A stretch of DNA of 64,000 bases from JBGTFE01 sp049799955 (GCA_049799955.1 JBARIW010000127.1:1-64000), one strand, 5' to 3'. Shown: positions 44,366 to 53,887, numbered from the stretch's first letter. Notes: generated by a model not told the origin, from the sequence alone. Numbers and translations are program-made.

Positions 44366-45013
44366 CTATGCGTTGCCGATAATTTCTATAAGCTTTCGAT
44401 TAATCTTTTCCAGATGCTCGTCTTCGTACGCTTTATTTTCAGGTTTCGGGATTTCCAGCGGCGGGTGATAAATAATCTCGACCTTTCCCATCCGCGGATA
44501 TTTCATTCCCTGCGCCCAGACACGGTTTCCGCCGCGAATCGTTACGGGCATAATCGGCACACCGGCTTCGAGCGCAATCCACGCCGCGCCGGGTTTGAAC
44601 GGGAGAAATTTACCGTCCGCAAATTCGCGCTCGCCTTCGGGAAAAATAATCAGCGTTTCGCCTTCGCGCAAAAATTTGACGGCTTTTTTCAGCGCGTTGA
44701 GCTTGCCGCGCTTGCCCTGCGTATTAACCGGAAACGCGCCGAGCCGTCGCATCAGCCCGCCGACGAAAAACCAATCGAAAGCCGCGTCCCAAGCCATATA
44801 TCGAAACTTGCGCTTAACGGGCAAAGTTACCCAAACCGGGTCGGCGTAAGTTTGATGATTGGGCGCGATGAGCAAACCGCGCGTCGAATTTTGCGGAATG
44901 TTTTCCGTGCCTTTAAATTCGATGCGCCAGAAAATTTTGCTTAAAGCCAGCCCAATGTAGCGACATACTTCAAAAAGAACGGGCGAAGTTTTTTGAGAAT
45001 CGGAAGAGTTCAC
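44366..45013 (-). CDS. plsC: 1-acyl-sn-glycerol-3-phosphate acyltransferase
   Basis: About 215 aa from GTG 45013, the likely start; the frame extends to 45076 but those codons lie in palindrome G. The enzyme adds the second acyl chain in phospholipid synthesis. Motif 1 is NHQTYADP (NHx4D catalytic pair), motif 3 is FPEGERE, and PVTIRGG fits motif 4. Inner-membrane associated. The gene is in the same strand as the PilZ gene upstream but separated by the palindrome. Confidence 0.85.
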   Translation of the reverse strand: MNSSDSQKTSPVLFEVCRYIGLALSKIFWRIEFKGTENIPQNSTRGLLIAPNHQTYADPVWVTLPVKRKFRYMAWDAAFDWFFVGGLMRRLGAFPVNTQGKRGKLNALKKAVKFLREGETLIIFPEGEREFADGKFLPFKPGAAWIALEAGVPIMPVTIRGGNRVWAQGMKYPRMGKVEIIYHPPLEIPKPENKAYEDEHLEKINRKLIEIIGNA

Positions 45014-45027
45014 GGTGTGATTATAAT

Positions 45028-45106
45028 AGTGAATAGTGAACAGTGAAAAGTGAATAGTTGAAGAATTTTCCTTCACTGTTCACTTTTCACTGTTCACTAT
45101 TCACTT
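45028..45106. repeat. Tandem-word palindrome G (GTGAATA words)
   Basis: About five 7-nt words near GTGAATA on the left, complementary words on the right. It touches the stop codon of the PilZ gene and provides an artificial upstream extension of the plsC frame. Confidence 0.85.
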
Positions 45107-45863
45107 AATCTATTCCGTCGAGCGGGAAAAAGCGGTCGATAAACTCGACGTGGAGGCGTGTAATGCCGTCTTTACCGATGCGTTTGCCGCGCACGATGGA
45201 GATGATTGAGACGTTGTACTGGTCGCATTTGACGCGGACGAACGAGCCGATTTCCACTTCGAGCGAGGTGAAAACTGCCGCGCCGCCGAGCGATACGTTT
45301 TCCGAAACGGTCATTTCGCTTCCCAGAGTGTTTCCTTCTTCGTCAACAAGGTCGAGAACCATTCCGACCGGAATGTGAAAGCGCGTGTGGCGGCGGTTTT
45401 CTTTCGGTATATCACTTTCGTCGGTTTTTTCTTCGGCTTCGACGATGTTCCAGAGATTGTGTTCCGAAATCTGCGTGATGTCGTAAAGCTTTGCCGGGTC
45501 GTGGATATAGCTCGACGGCGGATTTTTCCCGACAAACGCGACGCCGATTGCGTAAGTTTCGTTCTCGTTATGTTTATTTATCGGGATACATCGACGAACC
45601 AGCGCCCAGACCTTGTATTGCGGCTCCATATAATCGTAGCAGCGAAGCTGGCGCGGCAAAGGAATAGTCATTTGAACGAGCCGACCGCGTTTGACCGGGC
45701 GGCGAAGATTAAAGCCCGCGCCGAAAGCGGAAACGTCGTTCAGACGCGTAACTTCGTCCCACGCGTATGTGCGGTTGACTTTGGATTCGATACGAACCGG
45801 AAGCGCGAGCGAGACGCGCTGAATCCTCCGGTCTTCAGGTTTTTTTACTGGAGCTGACAACAT
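45105..45863 (-). CDS. Two-domain PilZ protein
   Basis: 252 aa. Two PilZ-like domains: the first has QRVSLALPVRI and LNDVSAFGAGFNLRRPVKRG (about 18-60). The second has RRHTRFHIPVGM, then VSENVSLGGAAVF (about 158-200), with the R-x3-R and (D/N)-x-S-x2-G elements that bind cyclic di-GMP. Only the second has the full R-x3-R motif, so the first may be non-binding. Probably a cytoplasmic c-di-GMP effector; the controlled process is unknown. Confidence 0.78.
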   Translation of the reverse strand: MLSAPVKKPEDRRIQRVSLALPVRIESKVNRTYAWDEVTRLNDVSAFGAGFNLRRPVKRGRLVQMTIPLPRQLRCYDYMEPQYKVWALVRRCIPINKHNENETYAIGVAFVGKNPPSSYIHDPAKLYDITQISEHNLWNIVEAEEKTDESDIPKENRRHTRFHIPVGMVLDLVDEEGNTLGSEMTVSENVSLGGAAVFTSLEVEIGSFVRVKCDQYNVSIISIVRGKRIGKDGITRLHVEFIDRFFPLDGID

Positions 45864-45956
45864 CTTGATTCCTCCGAAATGTAATGCAGAAAATTTAGTT
45901 GAGAATTATGAAAAAGACTAAGAAAAAATTGTCTGAAACGGCAATTTTATAAGGGT

Positions 45957-45992
45957 TTTACAGGTTGCTTCACAGGCGTTTTACCTGTAAAA
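45957..45992. promoter_or_regulatory. Palindrome upstream of gyrA and the PilZ gene
   Basis: TTTTACAGGT and its exact complement ACCTGTAAAA, 16 bases apart, in the divergent 247-bp gap between the PilZ gene and gyrA. It could be an operator or an RNA hairpin. No regulator is recognised. Confidence 0.4.
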
Positions 45993-46110
45993 TATATATA
46001 GGATTAAAACAGTTAAATTTCCAGATTTTGTATCTGTACGCACCTAGAAAAAATAACTCATTCGGCAGTAAAAAAATTATCAGGAAAAATAGCGGTAAAA
46101 TAAAAATATA

Positions 46111-48657
46111 ATGGAAACAATTTTAGAACGTAATCAAGTCAATATAGAAGACGAGATGCGGCGCTCGTATCTCGATTATGCAATGAGCGTCATCATCGGG
46201 CGCGCTTTGCCCGATGTGCGCGACGGTTTGAAACCTGTTCACCGGCGCGTCCTCTGGGCGATGCACGAACTCGGCAACACGCATAACAAACCATATAAAA
46301 AGTCGGCGCGCGTCGTCGGCGACACAATCGGTAAATATCACCCGCACGGCGACACCGCCGCCTATGACACAATCGTTCGCATGGCGCAGGATTTTTCGCT
46401 TCGCTACACGCTGGTTGACGGGCAGGGAAATTTCGGCTCGATTGACGGCGACAACGCGGCGGCGATGCGTTACACGGAAGTGCGAATGCAGAAGCTGACG
46501 GGAGAAATGCTCGCTGACATCGAAAAGGAAACGGTCGATTTTACGCCGAACTACGACGAATCTTTGTCGGAGCCATCGGTTCTGCCGGTTCGTTTTCCTA
46601 ACCTTTTAGTCAACGGTTCGGAAGGAATCGCCGTCGGAATGGCGACGAAAATTCCGCCGCACAATCTGACGGAAATTCTCGACGCGACGATTGCGCTCGT
46701 CAAAGACCCGGAAATCTCGATTGACAAGCTTATCGGCTATGTTCCCGGACCGGATTTTCCGACCGGCGGTTTTATCTACGGGCGCGAAGAGATTTATCGC
46801 GCATACAGCACCGGGCGCGGAATCGTGCAGATGCGCGCCAAAGCGGGAATCGATAGAATCGGGCGCGGCGACCGCGAGCGCGATGCCGTCGTCGTTACGG
46901 AAATTCCGTATCAGGTCAACAAGGCGCGGCTTATCGAACGCATTGCCGAGCTTGTCCATGAAAAGAAACTCGACGGCATCTCGGAACTCCGCGACGAATC
47001 GAACCGCGAAGGAATGCGCATCGTCGTCGAGCTCAAACGCGACGCGATTCCGCAGGTCGTTCTCAACAAGCTTTATAAACTGACGCCGATGCAGTCTTCG
47101 TTCGGCATCATCAGCATCGCGATTATCGACGGGCAGCCGAAGGTTTTGAATCTCAAACAGATGCTCGAAGCGTTTGTCGAATTCAGACGCGAAGTCATTC
47201 GCCGCCGCACCGAGTTTGAACTCAGGAAAGCGAAAGCGCGGGCGCATATTTTGGAAGGCTTGAACAAAGCCATCGACGCGCTCGACTATATCATTCCGCT
47301 GATTCGCAATTCGCGCTCGATTGACGAAGCAAAAGCGTGGCTGACCGGAAATTTCACAACGCTGCACGAACAGAAAAACTGGCGCGGCGTTTCTGCCGAC
47401 AAAACTCTTTCGGGATTTTTGAAGGAGTTGGAAAAAGTCGTCGGCGGCTTGAGATTTACGGACATACAGGCGCAGGCGATTCTTGATTTGCAGCTTCGCA
47501 GATTGTCGGCTTTGGAACGTCAGAAAATCATCGACGAACTCGAAGCAATCTTAAAACACATCAGCGAGCTTGAAGCTATCTTAGCAAACGAACAGCTTCT
47601 CCGTCAGGTTATTATCGGCGAGCTTCAGGACGTGAAAAAGAACTTCGGCGACGCTCGTAAAACGCAGATTATCGACGCGGGAATTGAATTAACAATCGAA
47701 GACCTTATTCCCGACGAAGAAGTCGCCATCACCGTAACGAAAGCCGGATACATCAAGCGAACGGCTGTTTCGACCTATTCGAAACAGGCTCGCGGCGGCA
47801 AAGGGCGTTTCGGCGCGACGGCGAAAAACGAGGATTACGTCGAGCATATTTTTACCGCTTCGACGCACGCATACCTGATGATTTTTACCGACAACGGGCA
47901 GGTGTTTAAGATAAAAGTCCACGAAATTCCCGACGCGGCTCCGGCGGCTCGCGGAAAAGCGGTCGTCAATCTCGTCCAGCTTTCGACCGAAAGAAGACTC
48001 GTCGCGGTAATGCCCGTCAGAGATTTCACCGAGGAAGTTTACCTGACGATGGTTACGAAAAAGGGAATCATCAAAAAATCGTCGCTCTCGGATTATCAAA
48101 ATATCCGCGTTAACGGCATCAACGCCATCAACATCGACGAAGGCGACGAGCTTCTCGACGTAATCCGAACGGACGGCACGAAGCAAATCTTCATCGCCAC
48201 GCACGACGGCGTTGCGATTCGCTTTGAAGAATCGGACGTGCGCCCGATGGGACGCGTCGCTCGCGGCGTTCGCGGCGTAAACTTGCGCGAAGGCGATTTT
48301 GTCGTCTCGGTTCTCGCCGTTTCGAAAGAAGGAACGGAGAAAATCCTTTCCATCTCGGAACAGGGCTTCGGCAAACAGACGCAGGTTGCCAATTATCGCC
48401 TGACAAAACGCGGCGGCAAAGGCGTTATCAATATGAAAACGACCGCCAAAACCGGCAAAGTCGTCGCGGCATTTCCGGTCATCGACGACGCGGAAGTGAT
48501 GATTATCACGCAGCAGGCGAAATTAATTCGTTTAAGCGTCGATAAAATCCGCAAAACCGGCAGAAGCGCGCAGGGCGTTATGCTCATCCGCACAAACGCC
48601 GACGATTTGGTAACGAGCGCGTCCCTGCTCGAACCGGAAGAGGAAGTCGAAGAATAA
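46111..48657 (+). CDS. gyrA: DNA gyrase subunit A
   Basis: 848 aa type IIA topoisomerase subunit that cuts and rejoins DNA. Active-site Tyr121 (AAMRYTEVRMQK), DNA-gate motif KYHPHGDTAAYDTIV, and the GyrA box QARGGKG in the C-terminal wrapping domain, which marks gyrase rather than topoisomerase IV. The position equal to E. coli Ser83 is Thr82 here and Asp87 is kept (Asp86). The C-terminus ends in an acidic EPEEEVEE tail. gyrB is not in the window. Followed by palindrome H. Confidence 0.95.
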   Translation: METILERNQVNIEDEMRRSYLDYAMSVIIGRALPDVRDGLKPVHRRVLWAMHELGNTHNKPYKKSARVVGDTIGKYHPHGDTAAYDTIVRMAQDFSLRYTLVDGQGNFGSIDGDNAAAMRYTEVRMQKLTGEMLADIEKETVDFTPNYDESLSEPSVLPVRFPNLLVNGSEGIAVGMATKIPPHNLTEILDATIALVKDPEISIDKLIGYVPGPDFPTGGFIYGREEIYRAYSTGRGIVQMRAKAGIDRIGRGDRERDAVVVTEIPYQVNKARLIERIAELVHEKKLDGISELRDESNREGMRIVVELKRDAIPQVVLNKLYKLTPMQSSFGIISIAIIDGQPKVLNLKQMLEAFVEFRREVIRRRTEFELRKAKARAHILEGLNKAIDALDYIIPLIRNSRSIDEAKAWLTGNFTTLHEQKNWRGVSADKTLSGFLKELEKVVGGLRFTDIQAQAILDLQLRRLSALERQKIIDELEAILKHISELEAILANEQLLRQVIIGELQDVKKNFGDARKTQIIDAGIELTIEDLIPDEEVAITVTKAGYIKRTAVSTYSKQARGGKGRFGATAKNEDYVEHIFTASTHAYLMIFTDNGQVFKIKVHEIPDAAPAARGKAVVNLVQLSTERRLVAVMPVRDFTEEVYLTMVTKKGIIKKSSLSDYQNIRVNGINAINIDEGDELLDVIRTDGTKQIFIATHDGVAIRFEESDVRPMGRVARGVRGVNLREGDFVVSVLAVSKEGTEKILSISEQGFGKQTQVANYRLTKRGGKGVINMKTTAKTGKVVAAFPVIDDAEVMIITQQAKLIRLSVDKIRKTGRSAQGVMLIRTNADDLVTSASLLEPEEEVEE

Positions 48658-48660
48658 AGA

Positions 48661-48736
48661 GTAGTGGAAAACGGTAAGTGGTAAGTGAAAGAAATTATTC
48701 TTCACTTACCACTCACCACTTACCGTTTACCACTAT
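48661..48736. repeat. Tandem-word palindrome H (GGTAAGT words)
   Basis: Arms of GGTAAGT-type 7-nt words, directly after the gyrA stop and before a convergent gene. Confidence 0.85.
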
Positions 48737-48802
48737 TTTCACGGCGCGATGACAATGGTAAAACTCGGCGAATACTTGCACTGAAAAAGCAAACATTTAG
48801 TC

Positions 48803-48854
48803 AATTACGAATTACGATTTGAAGAGCTTATACGATATTCGTAATTCGTAATTT
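48803..48854. repeat. Tandem-word palindrome I (ATTACGA words)
   Basis: Short version with two ATTACGA words per arm. The right arm ends within the stop codon of the DUF4440 gene. Confidence 0.8.
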
Positions 48855-49299
48855 AACCTCTCACTCTCGTGGAGTGAAAATTCGATATTTTCCACATACC
48901 TTTTTGTTTGAGCCAGAAAACGCTCATCCGGTAGCGGCTGACGGTGTCTTTTCCGTCCTTGTCCTTGCTGCTGACGACCAGAACATAATTGACCATCGCG
49001 GTCTTGCCGTAGGTGCGGACTTTGAAATTTTCGTAATCGAGCTTTTGCGGCGCGTCCGTCCCGGTATCGGCTTTTATCTCGTCGATAAATTTCTTTTTGT
49101 CGTAAATTGCGCCGTTGGCGGCGATAAAGACGAAATCTTCGGCAAACATCCGTTCGAGCGCGGCAATGTCGCGTTTCGCCTCGGCTTGCTCTTCCGCCCG
49201 GTGCCGCTCGATAAATTCCTGTTCAAGCTTCGTCTGCGCGAAGGCATTTGTCGCGGCGATAAGCAGTAACGCAATTACGAAAATAGTTGCTCGTTTCAT
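48853..49299 (-). CDS. Secreted SnoaL/DUF4440-like protein
   Basis: 148 aa with signal peptide (ATIFVIALLLIAATNAFAQT). The mature part fits the NTF2-like/DUF4440 cone fold: ERHRAEEQAEAKRDIAALER, FAEDFVFIAANGAIYDKKKF, and the last strands RMSVFWLKQKGMWKISNFHS. Members bind small ligands or act as isomerase-like proteins; no substrate can be named. Its ends touch two palindromic elements (I and J), which may have reshaped its flanks. Confidence 0.75.
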   Translation of the reverse strand: MKRATIFVIALLLIAATNAFAQTKLEQEFIERHRAEEQAEAKRDIAALERMFAEDFVFIAANGAIYDKKKFIDEIKADTGTDAPQKLDYENFKVRTYGKTAMVNYVLVVSSKDKDGKDTVSRYRMSVFWLKQKGMWKISNFHSTRVRG

Positions 49300-49354
49300 A
49301 ATAATTGATAATTAAAAACTTCCTTAAAATTATCAATTATCAATTATCAATTAT
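49300..49354. repeat. Tandem-word palindrome J (ATTATCA words)
   Basis: Three ATTATCA words on the right, a shorter complement on the left. It overlaps the stop codon of the pectate-lyase-like gene. Confidence 0.82.
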
Positions 49355-51003
49355 AAACAGCTCCATTGATTATTGACGACCATCGCGGGCGCGCCTGTTC
49401 CGCCCGCCTGGCATGGCGTCGTTGCGCGTTTGCAGTTCGAGCAGTAAACAAGCGAGCCGTTCGGTTTGCCCGCCGGCAGAGCGTTTTGCGCGAAGCTGGG
49501 CATCTGCACCGCCGCGCCGAACTGAACGTCCGTTCCGAAAAACGTCGGGTGTCCCTTAACGTTGCCTTCGTCGGGCTGTCCGGTCATGAAGATTACCTGC
49601 GCTTTGTCGAAATTGTTTTTGGTCATATTTTCGCAGGACAAAGTGTAGCCGTCGTAGCAGAAACGGTCGCCGGTCGAATAAACCCGCAGGCGCTCGTCGG
49701 CGGTGAAGGTTTTCGGACCGTAAAGATTGCCGGTCGAGACAAACGTGCGGCGGGCGTTGAAGACAATCGGGTCGCCGAAAATGCTGTTGATGATGGTTAT
49801 CGGGTAGGACAAATCGCCCGCGTATGGATTGTTGACGGCGTTGTAAACAATCGAATTGGTCATCGATTCGGTCTGCGAGCCGACGATTGTTACGTTGCAG
49901 TTATCGAGAATGTCGAGAAAAGTTCCGCCGCGCGCGGTTTGAAAACCGCCGCCGTATGTATCGTATATCGAAACGAGCGCGCCGTGTTCGAAATGCATCG
50001 AATCGCCTTTTTGCTGTGCATTGCGCGGCGGATTGATAAACAGGCTGCTCTGGATTTTCCAGTCGGAGTTGCGCGTGTTGACGTAAATTCCGGTGTCGGT
50101 GTTGTAGATAAAGCGGCAATGATTGACTTTGAAGTAGTCGCACTGCCACTGCTGCGCCGTCGCGTCAAGCCCGTGAACGTAAATTCCGCGATAGAAATTG
50201 GTAAAAGCGACGCGCTCGAAATAAAAATCCTGCGACGAAGTGTAAGCGCCGACGGCTTCGACGCCGTATGTTTTATCCGTGCTTTGCGCGTAAAGCTCGA
50301 TATCCTTTATAACGATTTTTTCGACGCATTCGCCGATGATAAAAATTGCCTGATTCGAGCCTCTGAGCGTGATTCGGCTCGTGCTTCTCTGAGTAATATT
50401 GTTGGTCGAAGCGCCCGTGTTAAGCCCGTTTGCGCCCTGTATGACGACGCCCGGCGGCAGAGGAACCGGCGAGGTAACGATATAATCTCCTTCGGGAAAA
50501 GTCAGCGTTCCGCCGTTGTGCACAGCCATAAAAGCCATCGCGCTTTTGAGCGCAATCGTGTCGTCCGTCCGCCCGTCGCCGACCGCTCCGAAATCCCTGA
50601 TGTTGTAAAAACCGAGCGTTCTTGCATCGGGCGTGGCAATCCAGTCGTATGTTACCGCGCCGGAAAACTGGTCGCCCGCAAATGTTACGCGGTACATTTT
50701 ATCTTCGCCCTGAAAACACCATTTCTGGTTGGTCGAACTCGCTTTCATCGAAACGGTCGAACCCGTTCGCGCCAAAGTCGTCCCCGAACCGTTGCAAGCC
50801 GTTACGTTCAACGGCGTCGCCGCGTTCAAATCGGAAATCGTTACATTCACCGTCGGCGGCGAATATCGAACGGCGCAGGCGGCTACTCTCTGCGTCGTCG
50901 GAACGTCGAGAATAATGTTGTAGCCTTCGAATTTGTTCTGAGCGAAAAGGTTGAGAGCAAAAATTAAAACGAAAAGACAAGGAATCAGGATTTGTTTCGA
51001 CAT
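49351..51003 (-). CDS. Secreted pectate-lyase-like beta-helix protein
   Basis: 550 aa. Signal peptide (ILIPCLFVLIFALNLFAQNK), a ~100-residue beta domain, then the start of a right-handed parallel beta-helix of the pectate-lyase-3 type: YNIRDFGAVGDGRTDDTIAL (about 135-155), GGTLTFPEGDYIVTSPVPLP, and many strand-turn repeats (IYVNTRNSDWKIQSSLF). The family contains polysaccharide lyases, hydrolases and phage-tail depolymerases; catalytic residues are not clear here. A C-terminal Cys pair (CSNCKRATTPC) is present. Probably acts on polysaccharide outside the cell, but binding alone is possible. Confidence 0.72.
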   Translation of the reverse strand: MSKQILIPCLFVLIFALNLFAQNKFEGYNIILDVPTTQRVAACAVRYSPPTVNVTISDLNAATPLNVTACNGSGTTLARTGSTVSMKASSTNQKWCFQGEDKMYRVTFAGDQFSGAVTYDWIATPDARTLGFYNIRDFGAVGDGRTDDTIALKSAMAFMAVHNGGTLTFPEGDYIVTSPVPLPPGVVIQGANGLNTGASTNNITQRSTSRITLRGSNQAIFIIGECVEKIVIKDIELYAQSTDKTYGVEAVGAYTSSQDFYFERVAFTNFYRGIYVHGLDATAQQWQCDYFKVNHCRFIYNTDTGIYVNTRNSDWKIQSSLFINPPRNAQQKGDSMHFEHGALVSIYDTYGGGFQTARGGTFLDILDNCNVTIVGSQTESMTNSIVYNAVNNPYAGDLSYPITIINSIFGDPIVFNARRTFVSTGNLYGPKTFTADERLRVYSTGDRFCYDGYTLSCENMTKNNFDKAQVIFMTGQPDEGNVKGHPTFFGTDVQFGAAVQMPSFAQNALPAGKPNGSLVYCSNCKRATTPCQAGGTGAPAMVVNNQWSCL

Positions 51004-51051
51004 AATGTAAATATTATGTCTTAAAGAAGTTAAATGGGCAAAAGAAAAAAT

Positions 51052-51411
51052 TTAAGCCGCAAGTTGTTCAAGGATATGATCTAAAGTTTTGTCAGTCTTT
51101 GATGATTGTTGTTGTTTTGCCAGTTCAAAAATTTTTTTCGCCTTTTCAAAACTATTCAACTCTTCGTCTGCGTCATATACGTCAATCGACTCGACTATCT
51201 CGCCGTTTTCGTTTCTAAAGTCGAAGGTATAAATTTCACATTCGGGCAAATCACCATCGTAATCATCAAAATTTTGAGCAATCGAAATAGCGCTGTCCTG
51301 CAAAACTGCAAGAAAAGTATTTCGGTTAGCGGTAGTTTCCCACTCCAGCCTTCCTTGATTTGTTCTTTCTAAAATTTTATCAAGAACTAAATTGAATTTT
51401 TGGTTGTCCAT
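51052..51411 (-). CDS. Small acidic protein of unknown function
   Basis: 119 aa from ATG 51411, one base after the stop of the next upstream gene; a start at 51429 would overlap it. Acidic, with a beta-rich centre (CEIYTFDFRNENGEIVESID) and helical ends (EKAKKIFELAKQQQ). The region GRLEWETTANRNTFLA occurs in a family of short uncharacterised proteins. AT-rich. Likely made together with the membrane protein encoded upstream, so the pair may be a small accessory or defence module; this is speculative. Confidence 0.6.
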   Translation of the reverse strand: MDNQKFNLVLDKILERTNQGRLEWETTANRNTFLAVLQDSAISIAQNFDDYDGDLPECEIYTFDFRNENGEIVESIDVYDADEELNSFEKAKKIFELAKQQQSSKTDKTLDHILEQLAA

Positions 51412-51412
51412 T

Positions 51413-51910
51413 TTAATTATCCTTCCCAATCAGAATTTTAGTTTCACCAATTAGTTTATTCAAGTTGTCGGAAATAAAATCCAACTGGTTATTAATTCGT
51501 ACGCGGTTTAACGCTTTAGTGTTGCCTTCAATAGTATTTCTTAAATCAATTCGGATTTTCTTTATCTCTCGATGAATTTTTATAAAATCAATTTGATGAA
51601 TCTGAGTCGAGCCTTCCAACACTTTCTGCATTTGAATTAGATTTGAATTAAAATCATTTACGCGAACCAAAGCTAATTCGAAATTTTCTCCGCGAACGTA
51701 TAATCTGGTTTCTTCGATATGTTTTATTGAATTCGAGACATCGGAAATCAAAAGATTACGAGAAATCGCTTTCTGAGTTTGTAACGAAGCATCTTTTGCC
51801 GCTTCAGCCGCGCGGCGAGTTTTGGAAATTTGAATAAGAGCTATTATCACGCCGAGAAGCGATAAGAAACTGCCGACAATGCTAATCCAATTTACGAGTT
51901 CGCTATTCAC
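51413..51910 (-). CDS. Membrane-anchored helical protein of unknown function
   Basis: 165 aa, AT-rich. One N-terminal membrane helix (WISIVGSFLSLLGVIIALIQ), then a long helical/coiled-coil cytoplasmic part (KTRRAAEAAKDASLQTQKAI ... KALNRVRINNQLDFISDNL). No motif recognised. It sits between ruvB (3 bases away) and the small acidic protein, so it has been placed at the 3' end of the ruvAB operon. Confidence 0.6.
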   Translation of the reverse strand: MNSELVNWISIVGSFLSLLGVIIALIQISKTRRAAEAAKDASLQTQKAISRNLLISDVSNSIKHIEETRLYVRGENFELALVRVNDFNSNLIQMQKVLEGSTQIHQIDFIKIHREIKKIRIDLRNTIEGNTKALNRVRINNQLDFISDNLNKLIGETKILIGKDN

Positions 51911-51912
51911 AT

Positions 51913-52953
51913 TTATTCAAACAAATTCGGTGTTTGCGTTTTCAAAAGTATGTCCAGACCGAAATGTTCATACGCGCGGCGCGTAACTAATCTTCCGCGC
52001 GGCGTTCGGTTGAGGAAGCCGATTTGAATAAGATATGGCTCGATGATTTCTTCAATCGAATCTTTTTCTTCGTGAATCGAAGCGGAAATCGTTCCCAAGC
52101 CGACAGGTCCGCCGTCGAATTTTTCGATGATTGTCAGGAGCAATTTTCTATCGATTTCGTCCAAACCGTAGGTGTCAACTTCCATCCGGTTGAGCGCGTC
52201 CATCGCAACTTCTTCGGTTATGCGCCCGTCGTAATCGACCTGCGCGTAATCGCGTACGCGGCGCAGAAGCCTGTTGGCGATTCGCGGAGTTCCGCGCGAG
52301 CGTCTGGCAATTTCATTCGCGCCCTGCTCGTCGATTTCAACTTTCAAAATATCGGCGGAGCGTTTAATAATCGTCTGCAAATCTTCGATATTATAAAAAT
52401 CGAGGTGGAAAATTATGCCGAAACGACCGCGCAGCGGAGCGGTTATCAAGCCCGGACGAGTCGTCGCGCCGACGAGCGTAAATTTTGGTAATTCCAGCTT
52501 TATCGAGCGCGCCGCCGTGCCTTGTCCAATCATCAAATCGAGATTATAGTCTTCCATCGCCGGATAGAGAACTTCTTCGATTGCCGGATTTAAGCGATGA
52601 ATCTCGTCGATAAAAAGCACGTCGCCTTCCTGAAGATTTGTCAAAATCGCCGCGAGGTCGCCGGCTTTTTCGATAATCGGTCCGGCGGTCGATTTCAGTT
52701 CCGCGCCCATTTCGTTGGCGATAATGTTTGAAAGCGTCGTTTTTCCGGTTCCCGGCGGACCGAAAAGCAGAACGTGGTCGAGCGCTTCGCGGCGCGCAAG
52801 CGCGGCTTTCATAAAAATTCGCAGATTGTCTTTTGCTTTCGGCTGCCCGATATATTCGGCAAGCCGCGTCGGGCGCAGAGACAGCTCAAACTGCTTGTCT
52901 TCGTCAAAAGCCGTTCCTGTTCGCGAATCGATTGTTTCCAGATGTTCGGACAT
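51913..52953 (-). CDS. ruvB: Holliday junction branch-migration ATPase
   Basis: 346 aa hexameric AAA+ motor that drives Holliday junction migration with RuvA. Walker A GPPGTGKT at residues 65-72, Walker B FIDEIHRL, sensor 1 VGATTRPG, arginine finger region APLRGRFG, and a winged-helix C-terminus (PRGRLVTRRAYEHFG). Normal family length. It is separated from ruvA by an AT-rich nuclease gene. Confidence 0.94.
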   Translation of the reverse strand: MSEHLETIDSRTGTAFDEDKQFELSLRPTRLAEYIGQPKAKDNLRIFMKAALARREALDHVLLFGPPGTGKTTLSNIIANEMGAELKSTAGPIIEKAGDLAAILTNLQEGDVLFIDEIHRLNPAIEEVLYPAMEDYNLDLMIGQGTAARSIKLELPKFTLVGATTRPGLITAPLRGRFGIIFHLDFYNIEDLQTIIKRSADILKVEIDEQGANEIARRSRGTPRIANRLLRRVRDYAQVDYDGRITEEVAMDALNRMEVDTYGLDEIDRKLLLTIIEKFDGGPVGLGTISASIHEEKDSIEEIIEPYLIQIGFLNRTPRGRLVTRRAYEHFGLDILLKTQTPNLFE

Positions 52954-52963
52954 ATTTAGAGTT

Positions 52964-53887
52964 TTAGTTTTTATTCTTTGAACCTAATTCATCAACAATT
53001 TGTTTGGCTGCTTGCCCGAAATAATTACTACAAATATACAATCTTGAGCTAGGGTTTGGACGAGCAGATTCAATAAACCATTTTGTTAGGCTAATAAGAT
53101 TTTCTTCACTAATTAAATCGGTAAGGCTTATTTCATATAAGAAACCGTGTCGTGAATAATAAATTCCCAAGGAATTAATCTGACAAACTTCATTAAGATA
53201 ATCAACGTTTTCTTTATTAACGCCACCAAGGGAAAGTAAAATATAATAGCCTAAAAGCTGGTAAAGACTTTCAGATTTAAGACGAAAGTCTTTTGTTGTT
53301 TTAATATCAATGATTCTTTCGTCAATGATAAGGTCAGCGTCAGCACCACCGACAAGCATAGATGCTCTTCCAAAAGTTGGGTTTAGGTAACAGGCTTTTT
53401 TAGACTTAAAATTTTTTTCTGGGACAATAGAAATTAGATTTTTTAAATCTTCAACATCTTTTTTATCCACTTCTTTTAGGTTTTCCAACAATAATTTGTT
53501 TACACCTGCTCGAAAGACTACATCAAGATAGGCTAAATAAATCGTTCCAGCAATTAAGTCTTCGGTTAAAACTCCATTTTTAATATAAAGTTGATAATTA
53601 CTCTTTGCTTCATCAAATCTTTCTTTAGCAATTTTCGATAAATCAGAGCCTTTACTTTCTAGAATACGAACACTATTTTCTGAAATCCAATGTTTGCTTT
53701 GAACATCGGGATTATTATGCTCAATGTAGAAACGAAGAAGATAGTCAAAAGCTGTTCCAATAATTCTGTAATTATTTGTTAGTGGTGTGGCTAAAATCGG
53801 TTTATTAGATACGAATTCTGGTTTAACAACAAAGTCACGAAAAGTTTTACTAATCGAAGGTTGACTTATGAATGAAGTTAAACTCAT
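52964..53887 (-). CDS. PD-(D/E)XK nuclease-like protein inserted between ruvA and ruvB
   Basis: 307 aa, much more AT-rich than its neighbours. It has the PD-(D/E)XK nuclease core: Asp185 in GGADADLIID, Asp194-I-Lys196 in RIIDIKTTKD, and a Q-x4-Y motif (Gln210, Tyr215; LYQLLGYYILLSL), the RecB/Cas4-type arrangement. The rest is helical. It probably cuts DNA, but no helicase or partner is fused. The gene lies between ruvA and ruvB in the same strand, with 10 and 21 bases to its neighbours, so it seems to be an insertion into the ruvAB operon. Possible repair or defence role. Confidence 0.72.
   Translation of the reverse strand: MSLTSFISQPSISKTFRDFVVKPEFVSNKPILATPLTNNYRIIGTAFDYLLRFYIEHNNPDVQSKHWISENSVRILESKGSDLSKIAKERFDEAKSNYQLYIKNGVLTEDLIAGTIYLAYLDVVFRAGVNKLLLENLKEVDKKDVEDLKNLISIVPEKNFKSKKACYLNPTFGRASMLVGGADADLIIDERIIDIKTTKDFRLKSESLYQLLGYYILLSLGGVNKENVDYLNEVCQINSLGIYYSRHGFLYEISLTDLISEENLISLTKWFIESARPNPSSRLYICSNYFGQAAKQIVDELGSKNKN

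Noticed and set aside
49366..50967. Long plus-strand open frame (533 codons)
   Set aside because: Antisense to the pectate-lyase-like gene; composition dominated by Arg/Val/Ala; no motif.
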